Below are positions 9,611-18,613 of a DNA stretch of 64,000 nt, piece by piece. The position numbers and the translations under genes were made by a program. The stretch is from the NCBI GenBank assembly GCA_016707585.1, contig JADJHL010000009.1, forward strand, positions 124,001 to 188,000, in the 5' to 3' direction. The notes under the pieces were generated by a model. That model had not been told where the DNA came from and ran no database searches. It saw only the letters and a program-made list of their open reading frames with translations. Origin of the DNA: Ignavibacteriales bacterium. Lineage in GTDB: Bacteria; Bacteroidota; Ignavibacteria; Ignavibacteriales; Ignavibacteriaceae. The stretch's first letter is position 1. Every line of letters begins with the position of its first letter.

Positions 9611-10474
9611 ATGTACAAAATTGTGAATGCAGAATTTCTTGCAGAGAATATTAAACGCTTTGTTATCGAAGCACCAAAAATTGCCGCTAAAAGAAAAGCA
9701 GGGCAATTTGTAATTATCAGATTAAATGATGGTGGTGAAAGAATTCCACTTACAATTGCAGATTCTGAAACTGCAAATGGAACAATTACAATTATTGTAC
9801 AGGGAATAGGGAAGACAACAAAAGAATTAAATTCACTAAACACTGGAGATTTTATTTTAGATGTTGTTGGTCCGCTTGGTAAGGCTTCTCACATCGAAAA
9901 ATTCGGAACAGCAGTAAGTATAGGCGGCGGAGTTGGAACTGCGATTGCTTATCCTACTGCTGTTGCATTAAAGCAAGCTGGTAATCATACTATTTCAATC
10001 ATTGGTGGAAGAACCAGAGAATTAGTGATACTCGAAAATGAACTTAAACAGGTTTGTGATGAAGTTTATCCAACAACTGATGATGGAAGTTATGGTTTCC
10101 ATGGATTTGTTACACAAAAACTTAAACAGTTGATTGATAACGGAACCAGAATTGATTTTGTTCTAGCTATCGGTCCAATCCCAATGATGAAAGCTGTTGC
10201 AGAAACTACAAGACCTTATGGGATAAAAACAGTTGTAAGTTTAAATCCAGTTATGGTTGATGGTACTGGAATGTGCGGTGGATGCAGAGCTACTGTAGAT
10301 AACAAAACAGTTTTTGTTTGTGTTGATGGGCCTGAGTTTGATGCACACTTAGTTGATTTTGCAACTCTTGAAAGAAGAAATCGCACATATAAAGAAAGTG
10401 AGCAAGAAGCACTTCACGAACATCTTTGTCACTTCGATAAAGCTTTTGAACAAGGTTTAAAGCTTAATAATTAG
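9611..10474 (+). CDS. nfnA: NfnA, small subunit of NADH-dependent ferredoxin:NADP oxidoreductase
   Basis: A 287-residue FAD/NAD-binding reductase of the dihydroorotate dehydrogenase electron-transfer subunit family. An FAD-binding beta-barrel (1-95, with RIPLTIAD at 45-52) precedes the NAD-binding domain (GGGVGTAIAYP near 106). The C-terminal [2Fe-2S] site shows Asp217, Cys222, Cys225 and Cys237, the Asp/three-Cys pattern of NfnA. It pairs with the NfnB gene 28 bases downstream. Together they couple NADH and reduced ferredoxin to NADP+ reduction, or the reverse. The related sulfide dehydrogenase/NAD-dependent GltB-like annotation is the alternative. Confidence 0.9.
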   Translation: MYKIVNAEFLAENIKRFVIEAPKIAAKRKAGQFVIIRLNDGGERIPLTIADSETANGTITIIVQGIGKTTKELNSLNTGDFILDVVGPLGKASHIEKFGTAVSIGGGVGTAIAYPTAVALKQAGNHTISIIGGRTRELVILENELKQVCDEVYPTTDDGSYGFHGFVTQKLKQLIDNGTRIDFVLAIGPIPMMKAVAETTRPYGIKTVVSLNPVMVDGTGMCGGCRATVDNKTVFVCVDGPEFDAHLVDFATLERRNRTYKESEQEALHEHLCHFDKAFEQGLKLNN

Positions 10475-10502
10475 ATTATAAAAAATAACTGGAGATTTTT
10501 AA

Positions 10503-11921
10503 ATGCCCGAGCTTAGTAAAAAAGATAGAATGAAAATACCAAGACAACCGATGCCTGAACAAGATGGTGTAGTGAGAAGTGGAAATTTTAAAGAAGTAAA
10601 TCTCGGGTTTACAGAAGAGCTTGCAAAGATGGAAGCATTGAGATGTCTTCAATGTCCAAAACCAGTTTGTATTGATGGTTGTCCTGTTGAGGTTAAGATA
10701 AAAGATTTCATTCACCTTGTCGCAGAAGGTGATTTTCTTGGTGCAGCTTCTAAAATTAAAGAAGATAATATGCTGCCAGCAGTTTGTGGTAGAGTTTGTC
10801 CTCAAGAAGAACAATGTGAAGCAAAATGTGTTGTTGGTGTTAAAGGTGAATCTGTAGCAATTGGAAGATTAGAAAGATTTGTTGCAGATTATGAACGTGA
10901 GCATCTTGGATTAAAAACTCCTGAATTAAAACCCAAAACTGGAAAGAAAGTTGCAATCATTGGCAGTGGACCTTCTGGTTTAAGTTGTGCGGGTGATTTA
11001 ATTCAATCAGGACATGATGTAACTGTATTTGAAGCATTGCACGAGCTTGGTGGAGTTTTAGTTTATGGGATACCGGAATTTCGTTTACCGAAAGATATCG
11101 TTAAAGCTGAGATTGATTCATTAAAAAGTCTGGGTGTTGATTTTCAAACAAATGCTGTAATTGGATTTACTGATACAATTGATGAATTAATGCAAAATGG
11201 TTATGATGCAGTATTTATTGCAGTTGGTGCTGGTTTACCTTATTTCTTAAATATTGAAGGTGAAAATCTTAACGGAGTTTATTCATCAAATGAATTTTTA
11301 ACAAGAGTTAATTTGATGAAAGCGTACAAGTTCCCTGAATTTGATACACCGGTTTTTAATGTTAAAGATAAAACCGTTGCAGTATTTGGTGGCGGTAACA
11401 CAGCTATGGATGCAGTACGTACATCAAAGCGACTTGGAGCAAAAAATGCTTACATAATTTATAGAAGATCTGATGCTGAGTTACCTGCTCGTAAGGAAGA
11501 AATCCATCATGCTAAACAAGAGGGAATTGAATTTTTACTTTTAGCAAATCCAAATAAATTTATTGGCGATAAAGACGGCTGGCTTACCGGAGTTGAATTA
11601 ATAAAGATGGAACTTGGTGAACCTGACGCTTCGGGGAGAAGAAAACCCGTTCCAATTAAAGACTCAAACTACGTTCTTAATATCGATATGGCAGTAATAG
11701 CTATTGGCAATGGATCAAATCCAATTATCCAACAGACAACTCCAGATATTAATTTTAATAAGTGGGGCAATATTCTTGTTGATGAAGAATCGATGGCAAC
11801 ATCTAAAAAAGGTGTATTTGCTGGTGGCGATATTGTTACAGGTGGTGCAACAGTTATCCTTGCAATGGGCGCAGGTAGAAAAGCAGCTAAAGCTATTAAT
11901 GAATATTTAACTCAAAACTAA
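10503..11921 (+). CDS. nfnB: NfnB, large subunit of NADH-dependent ferredoxin:NADP oxidoreductase (GltD-like)
   Basis: A 472-residue flavoprotein of the glutamate synthase small-chain fold. The N-terminus carries the cysteine-rich [4Fe-4S] region (residues 49-110: CLQCPKPVC, then CGRVCPQEEQCEAKC). The FAD site begins VAIIGSGPSGLSCAGD near residue 150 and a second dinucleotide motif AVFGGGNTAMDA lies near 297. It follows nfnA by 28 bases with its own GGAG site. As a lone GltD-like protein it could be called homotetrameric glutamate synthase, but adjacency to NfnA argues for the bifurcating transhydrogenase. Confidence 0.92.
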   Translation: MPELSKKDRMKIPRQPMPEQDGVVRSGNFKEVNLGFTEELAKMEALRCLQCPKPVCIDGCPVEVKIKDFIHLVAEGDFLGAASKIKEDNMLPAVCGRVCPQEEQCEAKCVVGVKGESVAIGRLERFVADYEREHLGLKTPELKPKTGKKVAIIGSGPSGLSCAGDLIQSGHDVTVFEALHELGGVLVYGIPEFRLPKDIVKAEIDSLKSLGVDFQTNAVIGFTDTIDELMQNGYDAVFIAVGAGLPYFLNIEGENLNGVYSSNEFLTRVNLMKAYKFPEFDTPVFNVKDKTVAVFGGGNTAMDAVRTSKRLGAKNAYIIYRRSDAELPARKEEIHHAKQEGIEFLLLANPNKFIGDKDGWLTGVELIKMELGEPDASGRRKPVPIKDSNYVLNIDMAVIAIGNGSNPIIQQTTPDINFNKWGNILVDEESMATSKKGVFAGGDIVTGGATVILAMGAGRKAAKAINEYLTQN

Positions 11922-11979
11922 TCCTATAAATTGTAAATAGAATTTTTGCTGAAAGTTTTTATTAATAATTGAGATTGCA

Positions 11980-12462
11980 CTATTTATTTTTTTTAGGAAA
12001 TTCAAAAAATATAATCTCACACTTTTCTGAGCCAAAATTATTCCAAGTATCCTTCACAGGTATTCCTATCATTCCCGTAGTTGGTAGATTATCAATTCCA
12101 GTATTCGAAACAAGGTTAATCAAATTTGTCATTCCTGGATTGTGACCGACTAAAATTATACTGTCATAATAATCATCAATTTCTTTTACAATTCTTTTAA
12201 TTTCAGGTTCAGAAGCAAGATAAAGATTTCGATCTTCTATTATTTTAAGATTTAAAGTATTTGCAAAAACTTTAGCAGTTTCCATTGTTCTTTTTGATGT
12301 ACTTGAGATAATTAAATCAATTGCAATATTCTTTTTCTTAAGTACTTCTGCCATTAATGGTGCATCTTTTTTACCACGATTATTCAATGGTCGATCGTGA
12401 TCTGAGAGATCAGGGAAATCCCAACTTGATTTAGCATGTCGCAGCAATATTAGTGTCTTCAT
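11980..12462 (-). CDS. sixA: SixA-like phosphohistidine phosphatase
   Basis: A 160-residue single-domain histidine phosphatase. The catalytic RHAKSSW motif at residues 8-14 supplies the phospho-accepting histidine and the second histidine is in VGHNPGMTN near residue 104. The lack of a large capping insert fits SixA, which removes phosphate from phosphohistidine on proteins. It is divergent from the HD hydrolase gene and convergent with nfnB. The cellular target is unknown. Confidence 0.88.
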   Translation of the reverse strand: MKTLILLRHAKSSWDFPDLSDHDRPLNNRGKKDAPLMAEVLKKKNIAIDLIISSTSKRTMETAKVFANTLNLKIIEDRNLYLASEPEIKRIVKEIDDYYDSIILVGHNPGMTNLINLVSNTGIDNLPTTGMIGIPVKDTWNNFGSEKCEIIFFEFPKKNK

Positions 12463-12590
12463 ATAAGTGTGATTCTAATTTTTATTGTGATAATTGTCAC
12501 CATTCAAACTTAACAATTAGCATATTTTTATTCACAAAAAATCTGGACAAAATAATATACAATAATTACTGAGAAATTAGTTAGAGAACG

Positions 12591-13211
12591 ATGTTAGATT
12601 TACATTTTATAAAAGAAGTTGAAGACTACGTTAGAGAACTCTTTAAAGCTAAATTGGGGAACGAAGTTCTTTATCATACAATAAAGCATACAATTGATGT
12701 TGTGGATGCTGTTGAGGTAATTGGGAAAGCAGAATCAATATCAGAAAATGATTCAGAGATTTTACTTATCGCTGCCTGGTTTCATGACACAGGACATTTT
12801 CATTGTTGTACAGGACATGAAGAGCAAAGCACAATGTATGCGAAAGAATTTCTTGAAAAATATTTTTATCCTTCTGAAAAAATTGAGCAAATTCTAGATT
12901 GTATCCGTGCGACAAAAATCCCACAAAATCCTACAAATAAATTAGAAGAAATTATTTGTGATGCAGATCTTTTACATCTTGGTGAAAAAAATATTAAAGA
13001 AAGGGGAGATTTATTAAGAGAGGAATTTGAGTTACGCGGAATTAAAAAATTATCTGATATTGAATGGATGAATCACTCTATTGCATTCTTTAATCAACAT
13101 CATTTCTTTACTGAATACGCGAAGAAAAATTATGGTTTGCAGAAAGAAAAAAATTTGGAAATAATGAAGGAGTATTTAGATATTTTAATAAAATCTGAAA
13201 ACGAAAAATAA
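12591..13211 (+). CDS. HD-domain metal-dependent phosphohydrolase
   Basis: A 206-residue HD protein. Metal ligands visible are His33 (in HTIKHT), the His65-Asp66 doublet in AAWFHDTGHFH, and Asp in CDADLLHLG near residue 126, the normal order for the superfamily. Similar stand-alone proteins are annotated as predicted metal-dependent HD phosphohydrolases and are sometimes fused to nucleotide cyclases. The substrate cannot be inferred. It ends just before a shared convergent terminator. Confidence 0.85.
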   Translation: MLDLHFIKEVEDYVRELFKAKLGNEVLYHTIKHTIDVVDAVEVIGKAESISENDSEILLIAAWFHDTGHFHCCTGHEEQSTMYAKEFLEKYFYPSEKIEQILDCIRATKIPQNPTNKLEEIICDADLLHLGEKNIKERGDLLREEFELRGIKKLSDIEWMNHSIAFFNQHHFFTEYAKKNYGLQKEKNLEIMKEYLDILIKSENEK

Positions 13212-13222
13212 TACAATTGACA

Positions 13223-13248
13223 AAGCCCAGAATAGAGACTCCGGGCTT
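13223..13248. terminator. Shared hairpin between convergent genes
   Basis: Arms AAGCCC and GGGCTT enclose a 14-base loop between the stops of the HD gene (13211) and the OB-fold lipoprotein gene (13258). T residues follow on both strands, though the tracts are interrupted, so it can serve both genes. Confidence 0.6.
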
Positions 13249-13257
13249 AAATTTTAT

Positions 13258-13980
13258 TTATTCAGCAATAATTTTTGAATTTTCTAAAAGTACATTGTAA
13301 AAATAACCAGAACCAAAATCTTTATCTTTAACAACTTTTCCTTCTGCAATAATAGTCGCTCCAACTTGTACTGATTCATTGGTAGTAACCAGCAGATCGT
13401 GTGTTCCTTCTGTTCCACTTCCATCTTGAATATGAACCCAATTAGTTCCCATAATTCCGTTATTAACTTTTACAACTTTACCGCGCACTTTAACCGTTTT
13501 AAATTCTAATGTGGATTTTTGATTGTAAATTTGTTCAACAGTATAACCACCTTTTATAGACTCAATTTTTATTGATGCATCTTTGCCACCAGTTATATTT
13601 TGATGAGGAGCCTTTAATTGTTCTTCACTTCCACTTTTCTTTGCATCATCAACAAATAAAATTGATTCAAAAGTTCGATTTAATGATTCACTTTTAAAAT
13701 TTTTCATTTCCATCGACTTAGAAAAAATTACATATTCACCAGGAGCAATTTCCATTTGATTAACAGCTATCCAAAAAGAGTTCCCATTTTCTTTTACTTT
13801 TAAATAACTATAATTGCTTGCATCCATTTTTTCTTCAACCATTACATTATGAACTGAACCATTCATAGCCTCAACGTTAGCCTGGTTCATCTGTTTTACT
13901 TCTGGCTGTTCTTTTTCTCCACAAGAAGTTATTACAACAACAAACACAAATAACACAAATCCAAAAAATATTCTTATCAT
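13258..13980 (-). CDS. Lipoprotein with C-terminal OB-fold domain
   Basis: A 240-residue protein with a lipoprotein signal (hydrophobic segment ending VVVITSC, predicted lipidated Cys20). The C-terminal third (about 150-240) has the beta-rich pattern of an OB-fold (KVRGKVVKVNNG, NWVHIQDGSG, IIAEGKVVKDKDFGSGY), commonly annotated as nucleic-acid-binding OB fold, although here it is in the periplasm or outer membrane. It ends the minus-strand run containing the T9SS BNR-repeat protein, separated by 86 bases. Function unknown. Confidence 0.8.
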   Translation of the reverse strand: MIRIFFGFVLFVFVVVITSCGEKEQPEVKQMNQANVEAMNGSVHNVMVEEKMDASNYSYLKVKENGNSFWIAVNQMEIAPGEYVIFSKSMEMKNFKSESLNRTFESILFVDDAKKSGSEEQLKAPHQNITGGKDASIKIESIKGGYTVEQIYNQKSTLEFKTVKVRGKVVKVNNGIMGTNWVHIQDGSGTEGTHDLLVTTNESVQVGATIIAEGKVVKDKDFGSGYFYNVLLENSKIIAE

Positions 13981-14066
13981 TCTTTCACCTAATTTTGTAA
14001 AAATTTTTTGTAAAGATAATAAAGTAATTTTAATCTAACAGCATATTTAGTATAGATAAATCTATA

Positions 14067-15692
14067 CTACTTTAGCAATATCATCGGTTTAGTTTCCGAA
14101 TATCCATTTGTAGCTAAATGATAAAAATAAACTCCGCTTGATATATTTAGTTTTGCTGCATCAAAATTAATTTTATAATTACCTGCTTCAGTAAATTCGT
14201 TAATCAACAAAGCAACTTCTTTGCCTGTCAAATCAAAAACTTTTAAAGAAATATCAGAACTTTGTGGTAAACTAAATTCAATTACTGTATTAGGATTAAA
14301 CGGATTTGGATAGTTTTGCTTTAATTCAAATCCATTTGGAATTAATTCGTGAGCATCATCATCAACACCTACTGATTGAATTGTAATCGGTACACTCCAA
14401 ATCTGGTAATTTCCACTTGAGTTATCCATCCAAACAGGGAAAAGTTTATTTCCTACTGAGGTAATATCAATGTTATCACCCATATAACCTTGTCCTAATC
14501 CACCAATTGCAGAAGGTCTAAAGTTATGATCACTAATTTCGTATTCACTCCAGTTATTTCCTGCATTAGTAGATCTTGCAAGAAAAACTCCAGAAGAATC
14601 ACTTGATGTATTTCTATCATCGTAAAAAATAACATTAACACCACCAAAATCATCAACTGTGATACCGGAGAAAAACTGAGTTTTACCATTATTTAAAACA
14701 TCTTGATTTACACGTATTCCATTCGACCACGATAATCCACCATCAGTAGATTTTCTAAGTACAATATCCGGATCACTGCCTGCAGGTGAAAGATTTTTTT
14801 GTGATGTAACGATATAAATATTTCCTCTTGTAGAAGCATTCGATAAATCAACTGCCATTCTTGGCAAACCGTTAACTCTAATACTTTGTTTTGAAGTTAG
14901 TATTCCAACTATTCCATTCATAGGAAACGCATTTTCTATTACACTCCAATTTGCTCCGCCATTTGTGGATGACGCAAATCCAACTTGCACTTCTGTAAAT
15001 GGTGAAGTACTTGAAACGCCAGCCCAGCAAACATATACTTCATTGTTTGGTCCAAAAGCGATTTCACCTCCCGCACCACGAACAGTTGGATTGTTAATTG
15101 CCACGACAGAATGCCAACTACTACTAATGTTATCTGTATAAGAAAATTTTATTGGATAAGGCGGTGTTAACAAAGCATATACTAAATATGTTCTTCCATA
15201 AGTCGAGCTAGTAGGATCTGTGTCTGAAATAATACTTGCTCTTTCTAAATCGTCTGAGGAAATTGTTTTTTGTGATGACCAGGTAATTCCATTATCTGTG
15301 GAGTAATGAGAATAAGCACCAGGAAAGGATGACGACCCTTTTCTTGTTATTATAAAACTTCCATTCTTATCAATTGCTATTGATGGATCACCACCGTGAA
15401 AAAAAATATTTGCACCTTTACACGTATCACTTCCACTCCAACTAGTGCCTTGATTTGTAGAAACATAAATACCTTCGCTAACAAAAAATGATGGCGTGAA
15501 CTGCAAAGTATTTGCAGATGAAAACAAAATATTATTATCTGTTGGATGATTTACAATAAATACTTCTGATTGAGAAGTTGTACTTGGAAAAATTCTGTAA
15601 TTGTTTCCAATTATCAAACCGCCTCCCTGTGGAAAGGAGACGGTATTAATAACCAGGAAACTAATTGATAGAATAAAAATTTTATTTACCAT
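14067..15692 (-). CDS. T9SS-exported BNR/Asp-box repeat protein (sialidase-like propeller)
   Basis: A 541-residue secreted protein. After a signal peptide (residues 1-21) come several Asp-box repeats of the S-x-D/N-x-G-x-x-W type (STDNGITWS, SSTNGGANWS, STDGGLSWS, STNAGNNWS), the mark of sialidase-fold beta-propellers. The catalytic arginine triad of true sialidases is not evident, so enzymatic activity is uncertain. The C-terminus is a type A T9SS sorting domain (QNYPNPFNPNT near 457, ending PMILLK). It starts 18 bases after the TonB receptor stop and is probably co-transcribed with it. Confidence 0.88.
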   Translation of the reverse strand: MVNKIFILSISFLVINTVSFPQGGGLIIGNNYRIFPSTTSQSEVFIVNHPTDNNILFSSANTLQFTPSFFVSEGIYVSTNQGTSWSGSDTCKGANIFFHGGDPSIAIDKNGSFIITRKGSSSFPGAYSHYSTDNGITWSSQKTISSDDLERASIISDTDPTSSTYGRTYLVYALLTPPYPIKFSYTDNISSSWHSVVAINNPTVRGAGGEIAFGPNNEVYVCWAGVSSTSPFTEVQVGFASSTNGGANWSVIENAFPMNGIVGILTSKQSIRVNGLPRMAVDLSNASTRGNIYIVTSQKNLSPAGSDPDIVLRKSTDGGLSWSNGIRVNQDVLNNGKTQFFSGITVDDFGGVNVIFYDDRNTSSDSSGVFLARSTNAGNNWSEYEISDHNFRPSAIGGLGQGYMGDNIDITSVGNKLFPVWMDNSSGNYQIWSVPITIQSVGVDDDAHELIPNGFELKQNYPNPFNPNTVIEFSLPQSSDISLKVFDLTGKEVALLINEFTEAGNYKINFDAAKLNISSGVYFYHLATNGYSETKPMILLK

Positions 15693-15710
15693 GATTTCCT
15701 TTTAAATAAA

Positions 15711-17870
15711 CTAAAAAACATAATTAAATTTTAATGAAGCAAAGTTTGTTCTGGGTTCTCCTGCTTCATAAAATCTTCCGTTAGATGAATTGATATTTAT
15801 AAATCCAACATATTTCTGATCTAGTAGATTATTAACTCCACCAGAAAGTAATATATTAAAATTATCTAGAAACATTTCTAATCCTATTGTAGAATTTAAT
15901 AATTGATAACCATCAGTTTCCACTGAGTTAGCATCATTTACGTACATTCCACTTAAAGATTGAAATGCTCCTTTAATAAATCCATTTAAATTTGAAGTAA
16001 GACGATGCGTGTATTCTAAAGCAAACAATAGATTATGTTTAGGTACACTTGGTACAACATTTCCGCTAAAATCACCAGCTGAAGTTGTTATCTCACCTAA
16101 AGAATCAACACCAATAACTACAGCATCATATTCATCATAATTAAAATCAGAATATGTGTAAGATAGAATAGCTTTCAATCCTCTATACACTTCGGTGGTA
16201 ATTCCAGCTTCCAAACCTTTCCTATTAGTTTTTGCTGAGTTTCTAAAAAACGAATCTCCATATACTTCAAAAGGAACGATTTCATCATTTACAATTGTGG
16301 TGTAAAAAGTAAAATCAAAAAGTGTGTTTGTAAAATAATCACTTTCATCATTTAACAGATTACCTTTAATACCCAGTTCAAAGTTTGTTGATTTCTGTGG
16401 TTTTAAATCTGGATTGATCATTAAACCAGGATTTGAACTTGTTGGATAATTATCCAATTCGTTCCCGGCAGGTGAATCAAAACTATATCCAAAAGATGTA
16501 TAGACAGCAACTGAGGGTGTAACTTTAAAGTTAAGCGCAAACTTTGGTGTAAAATCTGCAAATGTTCTATTCGTGTTACGCACTGCAAGTAATCTATTTA
16601 TTTGATCGAAATATATATAGTCATATCTAGCACTCATTAAGAAATATAATTTTTTATTATATAACTCAAGATTATTAAGTAAATAGATGCCGGTATTTCC
16701 AATAGTTTCATCCGCATAGTTTAATAGCTCGTCACCTTTTGCTCCGCCAATGTTATTAAATTCTGATACAGGACCGGTTTGATAAAACAAATCTCCACCC
16801 ATTGTAAATGCATTATCATGATTATATATCTCTGCTTTAGTAACAAATTTTACTGATCCACCAATCCCATATCTATCAAATATTCTATAAGAATTTCTTG
16901 CAACTCTTTCAAAGTATTTAACAGTGCCGTAACCGATTATTTCTATTTCCTGATTTAGATCCTCACCAAATTTAGATGTGAATCTTACTCCAACTCTTCC
17001 TTTTTTAGATATGCGGCGAAAATCCCAATCAACTTCACGTTGTGCTGCCTGATAAGGATCAACATCATATTCTTCTTTAGTTAAAGAGCCTGGTAATCGA
17101 ATCAATCCAGTTGCAAAGTAACCAAGAAATTGAAGATTGGTATTATCACCTGGTGTTGTTTCTAAAACAGTATTTAATATGTGCCAGTAATCGGCACTAT
17201 GTGGTCTAAAACCATCATAATTGTGATATGTGTAGGAAGTTAATAATCCATATTGTTTGGTTCTTACACCGACTTTAAATCCATTTCTTCTTAATCCATT
17301 TGCTCCAAAATCATTAAACTGCGTTGCAAAAGATTTTGAAAAATTTAAATCGTTAATAAAATTAATAACTCCACCTGGTGCATTTGTATAAAGTGAAGAT
17401 GAATTACCTTTAACCACTTCAATACTACCAATTGAATTGAAGTCTATTGCTTCAATTCGCGTTTGTCCATCTGGTTCTGATTCTGGAATTCCATCGAGTA
17501 AAATTCTTACTCCACGTATTCCGGTATTTGATCTGCTGCCGAAACCACGAATAGAAATTCTAACATCGTGGTTACCATAACGCGATTGCATAAACACGCC
17601 TGGCACTGCACTTAGAACATCGCTTATAGATACTTTTCTATCAAACTTATATTGAGTTGGACTGATTCTAACAACAGAATAAGGAATATCAATTATTTTT
17701 TGATTTGTCCTTGTTCCAGTTACAATAACTTCGTCAGTTTCAAATTTGATAGAATCAAGCATATCCGAGCGATAGATATAAAGTATTGAATCTTTCTTTT
17801 GTGCGTTTAAGTTTATATACATTAACGCAAAGAGAAAAGACATCAGTATAATCCTTTTAAAAAGGCTCAT
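15711..17870 (-). CDS. TonB-dependent outer-membrane receptor (FecA-like)
   Basis: Start chosen at ATG 17870 (MSLFKRIILMS) because AAAGGAT precedes it and a signal peptide follows; an in-frame ATG 42 bases upstream has neither. The plug domain shows VIVTGTR, DVLSAVPGVFMQSRYG, ISIRGFGSRSNTGIRG and IEVVKGNSSSLYTNAPGG, then a long beta-barrel ending in the aromatic-rich LKFNYVF. The VRILLDGIPESEPDGQT plug resembles FecA-like siderophore receptors, but the ligand is not determined. Neighbours are a small membrane protein upstream and a T9SS BNR-repeat protein 18 bases downstream. Confidence 0.9.
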   Translation of the reverse strand: MSLFKRIILMSFLFALMYINLNAQKKDSILYIYRSDMLDSIKFETDEVIVTGTRTNQKIIDIPYSVVRISPTQYKFDRKVSISDVLSAVPGVFMQSRYGNHDVRISIRGFGSRSNTGIRGVRILLDGIPESEPDGQTRIEAIDFNSIGSIEVVKGNSSSLYTNAPGGVINFINDLNFSKSFATQFNDFGANGLRRNGFKVGVRTKQYGLLTSYTYHNYDGFRPHSADYWHILNTVLETTPGDNTNLQFLGYFATGLIRLPGSLTKEEYDVDPYQAAQREVDWDFRRISKKGRVGVRFTSKFGEDLNQEIEIIGYGTVKYFERVARNSYRIFDRYGIGGSVKFVTKAEIYNHDNAFTMGGDLFYQTGPVSEFNNIGGAKGDELLNYADETIGNTGIYLLNNLELYNKKLYFLMSARYDYIYFDQINRLLAVRNTNRTFADFTPKFALNFKVTPSVAVYTSFGYSFDSPAGNELDNYPTSSNPGLMINPDLKPQKSTNFELGIKGNLLNDESDYFTNTLFDFTFYTTIVNDEIVPFEVYGDSFFRNSAKTNRKGLEAGITTEVYRGLKAILSYTYSDFNYDEYDAVVIGVDSLGEITTSAGDFSGNVVPSVPKHNLLFALEYTHRLTSNLNGFIKGAFQSLSGMYVNDANSVETDGYQLLNSTIGLEMFLDNFNILLSGGVNNLLDQKYVGFININSSNGRFYEAGEPRTNFASLKFNYVF

Positions 17871-17948
17871 ATACTTATCCTTTAAATGATTGTGTAGTCT
17901 CAGAAAAAACAATTAAATAAATAGCTCTGAGATTATTTTTAATTTGAT

Positions 17949-18509
17949 TTACACGATTTTACGTGGTGGGGGAGTTGGAATATCAGAAATGTAATTTACA
18001 AAATTCGCTTCATTTTTTTTTAGCGGAATATTTGTTAAAGTATTTCGTTCGATTTTTGATTTGATATTATTTATCTCTTCATAATAAAATCCAACCAATA
18101 AAACTCTTTGAGCGGAATTTGAAGTCTTATCTTTTTTATTATCTTGATGCTGAAGTGAAAAAAGATGTTCAAGAATATTTTCTTTTTGATCGTAATATAC
18201 TGTGTAATTAATAGTATCGCCGTTAACCACTTCATCCTCAATATCATACATTTTGCCATTAAACCTGAATTCTTTACCGGGTTTTTTCCAGATAAAATCG
18301 TACTTATTTTCTTCTAAATCTTTTATGCTGAAAGTTAAAATGCTTAAATCTTCAGGTTTGATTTTCTTTTCGTGGATTGATTTTTGAACTACATGTTTGA
18401 TAATAGTTTGAACAGGGAAGTAAAGTAATAAGTATCCGAAGGAATTGTAAACAAACAAAACTACAAGAAATATTTTTATTGTGTTAAGAAGAGTTTTATT
18501 AGTAAACAT
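17949..18509 (-). CDS. Membrane-anchored small protein upstream of TonB receptor, unknown function
   Basis: A 186-residue protein I do not recognise. It has one N-terminal membrane segment or uncleaved signal (about residues 10-35), a mostly polar domain with a central beta-rich stretch (EFRFNGKMYDIEDEVV), and a C-terminus rich in proline (DIPTPPPRKIV). It lies 79 bases upstream of the FecA-like receptor in the same direction. The arrangement parallels the small proline-ending protein at 24246-24617 in front of the second receptor operon. Confidence 0.7.
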   Translation of the reverse strand: MFTNKTLLNTIKIFLVVLFVYNSFGYLLLYFPVQTIIKHVVQKSIHEKKIKPEDLSILTFSIKDLEENKYDFIWKKPGKEFRFNGKMYDIEDEVVNGDTINYTVYYDQKENILEHLFSLQHQDNKKDKTSNSAQRVLLVGFYYEEINNIKSKIERNTLTNIPLKKNEANFVNYISDIPTPPPRKIV

Positions 18510-18613
18510 ACACTCAATACTTGATAATCTGTTAATTACTGATTAAATGTAAAAAGAAACTGCCCCAAATAAAACAGTAACAAAAAAATGTTTAAGGTTT
18601 TAATAAATATAAA

